From NCBI GenBank assembly GCA_963169105.1, contig OY720633.1:159355780-159419779 (forward strand): a DNA stretch of 64,000 bases, read 5' to 3'. A program made the position numbers and the translations under genes. This DNA comes from Ceriagrion tenellum (Eukaryota > Arthropoda > Insecta > Odonata > Coenagrionidae). The notes beneath the pieces were generated by a model. The model was not told the DNA's origin. It worked only from the letters and a program-made list of their open reading frames with translations, and did not search any database. Within the stretch, counting starts at the first letter, position 1. Each line of letters begins with the position of its first letter. This document shows positions 45,364 through 54,160 of this stretch, piece after piece.

Positions 45364-45640
45364 GTATCTCTTCTTCTTCTCCTCAACCCTAAGGTTGGTG
45401 GGCATTCAAATTCCTTCTTTCCAAAGCCAGTCTCTTTATATCACTGTATCTTCTCCCCGCTATGGTCTCTTCCAGGTATTTTTTTCTTGGTCTACCTCTT
45501 CCCGCACGGCCATCTACCACTCCTTCCATTAAGCGTTTCTTTTTTTACAAATAGAATTAACAAACGTTTGTCCTTCCCCAAACCTTTGTAATACTTCCAG
45601 GTTGGTAACCCTCTCTGCCCAAGATTTTGAATTATAAGAA
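45364..45640 (-). mobile_element. LINE 3'-terminal relic with GAA tail
   Basis: On the minus strand the segment decodes to KKRLMEGVVDGRAGRGRPRK then KYLEETIAGRRYSDIKRLAL. This is a clear GRxGRGRPRKxxLxxxxxGxxYxxxKxxA tail of an arthropod LINE polyprotein. The TTCTTCTTCT run at 45370-45379 is the GAA-type 3' tail. The forward frame at 45341-45532 is a shadow. Confidence 0.6.
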
Positions 45641-46079
45641 ATATGTATATTGAAGGTATTATCGGATTTGACGTTCCGACTCATTATATTCGCATTCGGG
45701 CAACCCAAGGATTAGTGGTTCACCCCGTAGCCGCAGGCATTGAGGCTGTGAATTCATTTTTTTGCATTCTTAAACATTTCCCTTTTCAACAATGGCTTTC
45801 CGCGGAAATTGGGGCGTGTAAAGTGCCCTAATTGCTGTCCATATGTCGTACAACGTAGCTTAAGCCCCAACAAGGAGCTGAGAGAATCAAATTCAGTTTA
45901 ATATCTTTTTTCACTTCTGTTCACAGCCTGACGATTGCGTGATGGGACTGGAATATGGGTAGCAAAAATTTTGATATGGTTATACGTACTTCGCGTTTAA
46001 GAGAAAGTTCCGCCTAAAGTCGGCGGCGGCGCACGTGGCGGTAAAATCGCTGGTGCATGCGACGGCTCTCTCCAATCAT
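45641..46079. other. Noncoding DNA
   Basis: Nothing is supported apart from a short GC-rich lead-in (46015-46060) to the next block. Confidence 0.4.
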
Positions 46080-46400
46080 TTAGTCATCCTTGAAGAGAAT
46101 AGTGAACGTGAATTCTGAGCAAGCACAACAGCGAGCATTGTCGAGGAGAATGGGGAGGATCACCGACGAGAGCCAGCCCTGGAAAATTTTAATGCGTTCC
46201 CCAAGCCTTCCCTCCCTCCCTCCCCATGTATCCGACGTGTGTTCTGTCTCTCTCCTCCCTACCCCCCCCCTCCCCCAACCTCCTTCGCGCTCTCGTGTTC
46301 GTCTTAATGAGCGGCAATACATCAGCCTGCCGGAGCAGCGGCGGCTGGGCGAAAGGCTCCCCGAACAGCGGAACGTAATCATGCTACGGTAGCCATTCTT
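46080..46400. other. GC/CpG-rich block, exon or promoter candidate
   Basis: This 320 bp region is much richer in G, C and CpG than its flanks and holds a pyrimidine-rich tract (about 46195-46300, with CCCTCCCTCCCTCC and a C9-10 run). Frames are open on both strands (46090-46392 + and 46080-46463 -). On + the last part reads RLNERQYISLPEQRRLGERL, faintly like the helix 1/2 boundary of a homeodomain, and ends before CTACG|GTAGCC, a weak donor. I do not call a gene. A CpG-rich promoter or a diverged exon are both possible. Confidence 0.3.
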
Positions 46401-47426
46401 CCTTCTTCGTGTCTCCTCCTCGGCGACGACTTTACGTGGGAAAAAACAGCGAAAAAAATGCACGCATAGTATCCGTCTTGTCCATGGCGCGATGGTGGAA
46501 GAGTGGTCGAGATTCCCCTGTGTCGTAACCGGCCGACGGAAAGTTTATATTGAGTTACCACCGGGAGAAGTAAATGGATCAAGAGCTTTGTGGGTTTAGG
46601 ACGGCCAGCACCGAACGCCTAACCTACTCCCGTCATCGGCTCCGCGTCAACCAATGAAAATGCACAGTGTGCTCCTCTCGGGGCTACAGAAGGACCAAAG
46701 TATTTTCCTTCAGAGGAGCTTCTACTTTAGCTGTTAAAGAGTTATTTTCAGAGTCCAAGTGTCTTACAAGTGCCCAGCATATAATGTACCTGAGATAATA
46801 AATGGCATGGCTGCTGATAGAATATTGGAAGTTAGACGTGCATGTAAATTGTGGATTCTGCCAATAATAATTTATAGCATTTTTTATATTTTGTTGAGGA
46901 AAATGATTGATGTATTGTTTTTCTCTAAGTATGCAAACTGCCTTTCGCGTCGTACGCCCTGAAATCTCATTTTTAATTTCAACGCGACTATTTGAGTTGG
47001 ATGATTTTTTTCTGATGACCATTTTTTTAGGACTTCTTCTCATGTAACAATTCTGATCTTGCAGTTCTAAAACACAAAATCATTTAATTACTAGTTTTGC
47101 AGTGGATGATGTGATATTTTAATCGTTGAAAAATGAAATATATGCCCTTTTGAATATTTGAAATTTATCGTGGCGCATCTTATTGGGCAGTTTCACCACA
47201 GATATATCCCAATAGCCATTCCAAATTCTATTCACAGTTAACGCATCCTGGCTATCATACCCCTCCCACTTGTCGAGAATCGAAAAGGACTACGGCGAAT
47301 TTAAATTTTCTAGTGTGTATCTCTTTACCCAGCATCTGAAAAGTTTATGGACAAGAAGTTCCTATTAGTATTATGGGATGTGAAGTAAAAGTTATGAAAT
47401 CAATGTTTCATCTGAGTTTCAGCGAA
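46401..47426. other. Noncoding DNA, 1 kb
   Basis: A 119-residue minus-strand frame (46684-47043) has no recognisable domain. Nothing else is supported. Confidence 0.4.
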
Positions 47427-47553
47427 TTTTTTATGTTCCAGATTGAAATTGAACTAGGCTTTGATGACGGAGGGACACGGAGTGACAAGCATTTTTTTAT
47501 GTTCCAGATTGAAATTGAACTAGGCTTTGATGACGGTGGGACACGGAGTGACA
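47427..47553. repeat. 66 bp in-frame tandem duplication
   Basis: The unit starting ATGTTCCAGATTGAAATTGA recurs 66 bases later (47431 and 47497) and ends both times in GACACGGAGTGACA, with one substitution over about 60 bases. 66 is a multiple of three, so the forward frame 47373-47609 repeats MFQIEIELGFDDGGTRSD twice. Near-identity points to a recent slip or unequal exchange. No coding role is known. Confidence 0.85.
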
Positions 47554-47634
47554 ATAATTTCAAAAATGAAACAATGGTTTTAAAGTTAAGTTTAACTCAA
47601 ATACTATAATATTGCTATCCTACCCTACGTCTAC

Positions 47635-48513
47635 TAGAGGTGGGTCGTTCGCGAACGAATGGGTCCGAAGGTACGGGTTCATGGATTGAACGGGAGGAAC
47701 GAGGACCGACTACTATGGAAGAACGTTCCTTTCGGTCCGTCGCTCTTTTCAGTTTTTACTTCCTTTCGGTCAGTTGGTCCTTCCAATCCGCCGGTCCTCT
47801 CGGTCCTTCGTTCCTTTCGATCATTCATTCCTTTCGGTCAGTTGGTCCTTCCAATCCGTCGGTCCTCTTGGTCCTTCGTTCCTTTCGATCATTCATTCCT
47901 TTCGGTCAGTTGGTCCTCCAATCCGTCGGTCCTCTCGGTCCTTCGTTCCTCTCGGTCATTCATTCCTTTCGGTCAGTTGGTCCTTCCATTCCGTCGGTCC
48001 TCTTGGTCCTTCGTTCCTTTCGATCATTCATTCCTCTCGGTCAGTAGGTCCTCCAATCCTTCGGTCCTCTCGGTCCTTCGTTCCTTTCGATCATTCATTC
48101 CTTTCGGTCCGTCGCTCCTTTCGGTCCGTCATTACTTTCGATACTTTTCTCCCATCTTCAAAAGATAGGACGTTCTTTGTAATCCCTCAAAAAATCATCT
48201 GCTGATGCTAGCAGTGTAATTAGCAGTATTTTTCCTTTAGTTAAATTAAACCTATTTACGGAACCATGTAAAAATTTTGGAATATGGCCTTCCATCTTAT
48301 ATTTATCGATCATTCTTAAACGCCATTATTACGGTATACTAAGTATTTCCAGGGTTTTTAAAACATTCTTTTAACGACAAGAACATATTAAAAATGAATA
48401 TACATCGCCACCAATATAAAAGGAACGGCGAACGAGCGAAAAGGAACGGGTCATAAAAGGGACCGGTCCAGAGTGAATGAGTTCCCAAAAATGAACGAGT
48501 TTGTCCAACTCTA
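47635..48513. mobile_element. hAT-like non-autonomous element
   Basis: The ends are TAGAGGTGGG (47635) and CCAACTCTA (ending 48513), an imperfect terminal inverted repeat of hAT type. They are flanked by an 8 bp target-site duplication, ACGTCTAC (47627-47634) and ACATCTAC (48514-48521), matching at 7 of 8. The hAT superfamily makes 8 bp duplications. Subterminal regions are rich in GAACG and GGACC words on both sides. The 879 bp interior encodes no transposase and is mostly the minisatellite at 47726-48145. Confidence 0.75.
47726..48145. repeat. 67-68 bp minisatellite
   Basis: The phrase TCCTTTCGGTCAG (or a close variant) starts units at 47761, 47829, 47897, 47964, 48032 and 48099, giving periods of 68, 68, 67, 68 and 67. 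Each unit contains GGTCCTCTCGGTCCTTCG and TCGATCATTCATTCC. Flanking half-units (TTCCTTTCGGTCCGTCGCTC) occur at both ends. Because 68 is not a multiple of three the frame rotates each unit, yet all three forward frames stay open for 135-169 codons since the pyrimidine-rich strand contains almost no stop codons. The frames at 47640-48047, 47659-48168 and 47774-48205 are therefore artefacts unless shown to be expressed. Confidence 0.9.
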
Positions 48514-48521
48514 ACATCTAC

Positions 48522-49089
48522 TAACACGCTAATTCACGTGGAAATTAATTTTTTGAATTCATAATCACCAGTAAATCGATCCAATCCCTAAATTGTCGAC
48601 TTGGATGGAGGAATCTGGAGCCTAAAGGGGAATATGGTATCATATATCGAGTTGGGTTGCGGGCAGAAGCTCACTAAAATATGGAGAGCGAAAGAGGGTG
48701 AAACGGAGGGAATCTGATGGGAAGGCGGAAGGGAGGGGTGGAGGGAAGCACGGGGAGAAACGCTAATTTACTGAGAGACAATGGCGGAGGAAATGAATAA
48801 CTTCTTTGAGCCCTAATTTGAGGGAGCAATGAAATGAAATAAATGGGAATGTTTTCAGAACTTAGAGGGAGGAAGGATCAGACTGTGCTGGGATAATTAG
48901 AAGCAAGAAGATATGATGGGCAGAGATCTACATCAACGGATTACTCTGCGAGCCACCGCGAGGGCGTGGGGTAGGGGGAGCTGGTGAGCCAGTCACGAAA
49001 AAGGGTAAGGGCGAAAGTGAATTTTTGTGAATGGAATGTTAGTGTCTCGCTCTAATTTTTAATGGCCAGTGGTGATACATGTAAAGAGG
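48522..49089. other. Noncoding DNA, purine-rich in part
   Basis: GGGA/GGAG-rich text at 48670-48770 is low complexity. No gene is seen. Confidence 0.4.
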
Positions 49090-49505
49090 AAATTTTCATG
49101 CAAACCTATCAGTTTGGCTGTCTCTCTCCCTCATTTTGTCGCTTCTATCAGTTCTGGAGGAAAAGTGTGGGGTTAAAATAATATTCTCCGTGCCGTACTG
49201 AAGCTCGCCATATTTAAAATTTTCAAGTAATCCAAGCCTAGAGTGTATCCCATAAGTCTCCAGCTGGTCGCAATCTAGTTTTTCCATCACCCGTGTTGCA
49301 TTCGCAATTTCATTGCTTTTCCAACGAATAGTCCGAATTTCCTTTACTTCTTTTTATCTCACGTATTAACTATTTCCACGCAGGGTGCCTATTACACACA
49401 GCGTGTTATGCGGCCTAACCAGAGGAAAATAGCACCTCTCTTCCACTTTTAGGTGGACAGGTGCATCTGAGCACCATCTTACTATTCGTGTAATGAATCC
49501 AAGTA
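49090..49505 (-). mobile_element. CR1/L2-like LINE copy 3, 3' end only
   Basis: The segment is collinear with 7225-7640 and 15320-15735: TCGCTTCTATCAG, AATATTCTCCGTG, AAGTAATCCAAGCCTAGAGTG and GCGGCCTAACCAGAG parallel the same phrases in the other copies. On the minus strand it decodes NILGFITRIVRWCSDA then LVRPHNTLCVIG, matching the LGFVKRIIGRSSDEKV region. It is more diverged than copies 1 and 2, so it is an older insertion or a different subfamily. Confidence 0.65.
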
Positions 49506-49735
49506 TATTAACGCTTAAACAGCCTCTTTTTCCTATCTTTACCCAAGGTCCCCGAAATCGGCTTCCTCCAGTTGTTGAACGCTTCTTTTGCCAGCGTAAA
49601 TCTTCTCCCAATTCCTCTGCCACTATGCCCATTTTCTTCCAACGCACAACCCAAGCAATAAAACAGCTCTAATTGTTCAAGTTTGTATCCTCCATCTTTT
49701 ATGACCAGCCGAAATACATCAAGCACATTATGAGG
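49506..49735 (-). pseudogene. RTE-like RT thumb-region relic
   Basis: The minus-strand frame 49726-49508 reads KLEQLELFYCLGCALEENGH, then RRFTLAKEAFNNWRKPISG and KDRKKRLF. This is the F.YLG..L.E.G....I..RI..AKxAFNNxRxxLT region of RTE-like LINEs. It is a different family from the adjoining CR1/L2 piece (49090-49505), with the junction near 49505. Both are on the minus strand. Confidence 0.55.
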
Positions 49736-49823
49736 AAAGCAAAAGGGAAGAATGAACGTATCAAAGCGTTTGAGGTGTTACTTTATAGAAAAATTCCATA
49801 TCCATGATGGTGAGAAGAAAACT
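49736..49823. other. Short unassigned gap
   Basis: Nothing recognisable lies between the LINE relic and the foldback element. Confidence 0.4.
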
Positions 49824-49948
49824 GCACTAATTTACACTCTATTTTGAATAAAAATAGACCGTGGTTTCGACACCTTGTGTTACCTTGGAAATGACCCAAG
49901 GTGTCGAAACCTTGGTCGGCTTTTATTAAAAAGAGTATGAATTACTAC
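49824..49948. mobile_element. Foldback (hairpin) element
   Basis: The inner 15 bp arms are exact: GGTTTCGACACCTTG (49863-49877) and its complement (49897-49911), with a 19-base loop. Pairing continues outward through GACC/GGTC, AATAAAA/TTTTATT, ACTCT/AGAGT and TAATT/AATTA to about 49824 and 49948, with scattered mismatches and two single-base gaps. The whole 125 bp would fold into one long hairpin. It is a foldback MITE or a potential hairpin-RNA source. Confidence 0.75.
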
Positions 49949-50129
49949 CGAGTTTTTCTTTCCCAGCATAATGGGATTAATGAGGTAGGAATGGGACAGT
50001 GAGAAAGGAGTGGAGGGTTTAAGCAAATCAATGTTTGAATTGATGACCACTGATAATGATGATGAGGGCTTAGCATGCTGTGAGCTCTGCTCTCACAGAC
50101 AGAGCCGACCTTAGGGTTGAAGACTGTGG
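49949..50129. other. Noncoding DNA
   Basis: Contains a small hairpin around GTGAGCTCTGCTCTCAC (about 50080-50096). No gene is seen. Confidence 0.4.
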
Positions 50130-50651
50130 TTAGGTGGTGGCGTACATTTTAACACTGCTATCTCGCCCTTGCATATTTTCAGCAATAAAACTGGCACCCG
50201 AAAGCCCTCTACTGCTGCTGCGGTTTATGGTACACCCCTTGGAGGGAAAAGAAAGAGCGGCCCGGGACGCTAAAATTTTCCGGGGCTCCTCGCATGTTAA
50301 TATATGCATAGCATGCTGAACGCATTCACTTCGACTTGATGCGAAAAGTTCAAATTTGACTCTCGGGCCGCTTTGTGATAGCCCCCTTCCCATGATAATT
50401 TGCATATATTCGGAGACCTGGTCGTTTTTTTGGGTGAAATTTCGGACTAAGACACAAGGGAAGCGCGGAGGAAAGAGATGTAAAGACGGAGTGGGCACGC
50501 TCGCGAAGATAGCCTGACGTAAAGGGGTGGGATAGAGCACGGAATTCAAGAAAATTTTAAAACCCAAGTCCGGATTTTCGACGACATTGCTGAGGATTTT
50601 ACGAAAATCTAAGGCTGTTCGGAGAGTATACAGAGTTTTCACGCAGTGCAT
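50130..50651 (-). CDS. Unidentified open frame, doubtful
   Basis: At 173 residues this is the longest minus-strand frame outside the endonuclease fragment at 5.75-6.43 kb. No domain, signal peptide or repeat is visible. It starts MHCVKTLYTLRTALDF, has a Pro-rich part (ASVPTPSLHLFPPRFPC) and ends in a polar tail. The region is somewhat GC-richer than its flanks, which lengthens chance frames. I see no neighbouring splice signals that would make it an exon. It could be chance, a decayed element or a single-exon gene. Confidence 0.2.
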   Translation of the reverse strand: MHCVKTLYTLRTALDFRKILSNVVENPDLGFKIFLNSVLYPTPLRQAIFASVPTPSLHLFPPRFPCVLVRNFTQKNDQVSEYMQIIMGRGLSQSGPRVKFELFASSRSECVQHAMHILTCEEPRKILASRAALSFPSKGCTINRSSSRGLSGASFIAENMQGRDSSVKMYATT

Positions 50652-53600
50652 AAAACAGTGAGGATATGTGTTTTTCCTTTCTCATCATGATCATTATCTT
50701 TCTAGTACAATTTCCTTGCTCTGTAAAGACGAAAACTACGGAAATGAAAATCTACTGCAAATCTGGGGAGGAAAGTTGTTATGCGTCGAGGGTCAGTCTG
50801 AGAACGTTTCTTAATTCTGCCAACACGAGCACTTCTAGATGTTGGATTTCTCACCACAACCTGCCTTCCCGCTTCGACTCGTCTCGCAATGAATCCTGAA
50901 GATAAGGTCACAGGTAAAGCCATAGAGATGGTTTCTTTGATCACTTGTCTTGCATGAAAGTGTCTCGAGCTTTTTTCGCGAAGTTTTTTGGTTCTCCTGC
51001 TTCACTCTCACTCGTTCCCTTTCCCTCCGTCATTTCACTTAACCCCCTCCACTTTTACTTTCCCTCCTTCCCGCGGAGGTCTCCGTCAGGACCTTTTGCG
51101 GGAACTTGGTTCACTAATGTGTGCTGGTGAGAACGTTCCACTGTCGCTCGTTTACCCAGAATAGCCTTTAAAAATGTGTGATGCATAGAAAATTTCCACC
51201 AAATGTGAGAGTCTTACTGTAATGAGATTTACGATGCCAAAAAAGATCTCTCATGGTGCTGTAAATGGCGAAAACAGTAGAAAGTTTTATAAGTCAGGTG
51301 GATCGTTTTTCCAACAAAAAGATGAAAAGCATACATGATCTGAAAAGGACTGGAGACCATCTGCAGTTATTCATGAACTCGTTCGGAGTTCCGACGAAAA
51401 GTCCGAGGAATTCGTTGGATCATTATCCCCGAACTCTCCAAGCGATTCCCGCTTATTTCTCGCAATTTTTAGTACGTAGTAGACACCGAAAAGTTGAGCA
51501 ACCGGAAACTATGCGCTCGATGGGTGCCCAGCATCATTTCTGAAAAGTAATAAACACACAAAATAGGCTCTGGCCTTACTCAATTGAAAATAAATACAAA
51601 TGGGATGGGATTTTAGGATGCTTTTTACATCACATGTTCCGCACAAATTCCCGGTCAAGGCGGATGATTTTTTTCTCTGTGGAAATTCGCAAATAAATTA
51701 CATGTGTATTTGTCAGTGTTTCTTCATTCATAGTCAAATAGAGGATTATTTATGAACAGTCCGCGAACATCCGCGTTCCTAGGTTCTTTACGTATCAGCC
51801 GCCGGTACACTTTTTCACGCGGTCCGAAGCCGTCTCGTACTTTCCATAACGGACTAAGCGGTATTCCTAAGCAACAAAAACCCCTTTTTTCGGCACATAC
51901 TTATAAAATTATGCAACCCACATTTTCATCCTCTTTTTAAGGGTACTTACGACAGATAAGTACTATTTTTTGGATATAAGACTTTTAGTACAACCTTTTC
52001 AATTCCCAAAACTGGTCTACCAATTTCTCTAAACTGGTCTGCCGCTTCCTAGGAACTTCAGCAGCTCAGCAGCAAAGCTCTAGTTCATAAAAATTAAAAA
52101 TTTTGCTGAAATTAGCGCGACTACCGACCCAAGCAAGATGGTATTTTGTTCGAAGTTTAAGACCTCAAACCTCACTTAGTATAAAAAATATAAGTCTCAA
52201 ATTGCAAATTGATTGTTAATACTAAAAAAGGGCATTTTTAATGGGGTTTTGCCTTTTTCAGAGCAAAAAATGAACAAAATCAATCATGCTACGTGTCATT
52301 GGGTTGGTTTTTCTGTTCACTACCTTTTATAAATGTAGAACCAGTAGTATTCCCAATAAATACGAAAAACCAATAAATGTTGCTTATTACTGACTGAATC
52401 GTTGTTCATAATAATCCCGCACACGCTACCGAACCGGAAAATGGTCCATTTTCATCTGTATGGGCCCTTTCATATGCAAATATATTTGGATACCTATTTA
52501 TAATTGTGTGAAACTAAAATGTTGTTTTGACTGCGGTATATCACATTATAGCCGCACGATATAGGAAGACTGCGTAATTTACGCCCTTGACTTAAATGGG
52601 CACCAATCGCCCTCGGCCTCGAGAATGCACGGTGCAAGTCCAAAGTCGTGATCGCATTCCAGTTGTACACCGGATCGAACGTGACCACATATAATTCAAC
52701 CGTGGCAATTATCAACGTAATAGCGTCACAATGCATACGTCATACCATCGAGAGCTTTCCATTCTCTCAAAGACGCAAATCACTTCGTAACATAATGGCT
52801 CACTTGCCTTCCATTCGTTGCAGAACCTGCGCACGAGGAAGCGTACTTCAAAACAGATCGGCAGAAAAGATGAGATGCGCTAAATAACACCAAAAGAACG
52901 TCCGTGATGATATATGTGATTGTTGAATAGTTTACCGATTCTCAGTAAAGGCGTCGTACATGGATATTGTAAAGTATTCATTTGCTTTGCGGAGGAAAGC
53001 TTACGAAATTTCAAAAACTTAGTTTGCACAAATTCATAAACTTCACTCAAAATATTCGGCCACGACTAGACTGTTGCTCACCCGCAAAATACTACCGACC
53101 GGCAGGTGATGAAACATTGCGCCATCGCACATGTTTCCATTCTTTGCCGTTCGTTTGTGCTGAAGTGTTCCAGTCTGCGCTAACTTCAGCACCTTGAATA
53201 CAAAGCGTCCGTCGTTTCCGCCTTGGTACCCCGTAGTCGGAATGATTTGAAGAAAATCTCCACTCCAAAAATCCCGTCATTCTCGAATTACTCTTTCCCT
53301 GTGTGTCCTGATTTGGAACAGGAAATCTCCCTAAAAATCCCCCGGAATGGAAAAGCCCCGTCTCACCCACCGTCATCGCGCGAAGGACTGACGACAAGCG
53401 ACGCATACGACGAGCACCGCAGCGCCTCGCTATCCCTGGGGAAATTAACAGTGCCATTATTGGACTCCAGAGGTTATGGCTGAGGTGGGACGACTACAAC
53501 CCGCCGAGCACGTCACCCTAAGAGTGACACGATATGGCCCTCGCAGCCAAAAATAAAAACACAGAGAGCATGAGCAGGCACACGAACAAGCCTCCCGCAT

Positions 53601-54160
53601 TAGACGTGACCCGCCGCCCAAGATTTATTCACTCGAGTGGCCGAGAAACTCCGCCGACCTCGACCCATTGAATTGTTGTTGCGGGCATCTGAAAACATAA
53701 GAAACTCGGAATTGCTTTCCTTTCTTTGCATTTCTTAGCAGGAAACGCCGCGATGTGCCCGACTAAGAGTGGAAGAGAAAATCCAAATATGATGCAAAGG
53801 AATTCAATTCACTTGATGAAAACAAAAAGTTGTTTGGTAGCAAAAGGAGATATAATACACCATGAGTAACCTTTAAGGGATTTTGTAATAGTTTGGATTC
53901 GGAGGTATTTAGAGAAAATCAGAGACTATGAGATATTCTGTACTTTGAGCCACTGATAATTGATAATAATTAAAACCATGTAAACTGAAATTTGACATCA
54001 TATGCAAAATATATTGGGAGTGACCGTGCAAAAATTCAACGTCCGCCCTGAAAAAAGCTCATTTGGAATGTTGGCCAGCTGTTTTAGATTTCAGCGCACC
54101 GTGCGCGACCGAGTTTTGAGTTTTAAGGGAGGAGCTGGTGACGCCGAATGAGTGAAAATT
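50652..54160. other. Noncoding DNA, 3.5 kb
   Basis: Frames of 80-121 residues near 50666-50944, 51265-51543, 52494-52887 and 53092-53483 occur on both strands without known domains. The 53200-53660 patch is GC-richer and may hold an unidentified exon or repeat, but no splice pair convinced me. Confidence 0.35.

Noticed and set aside
47640..48205. Forward frames of 135-169 residues as a Ser-rich repeat protein gene
   Set aside because: All three frames are open for the same compositional reason and the unit length is not a multiple of three, so no one frame is preferred.
53092..53483. Overlapping frames on both strands as an exon
   Set aside because: GC-richer patch, but no convincing acceptor and donor pair and no domain.
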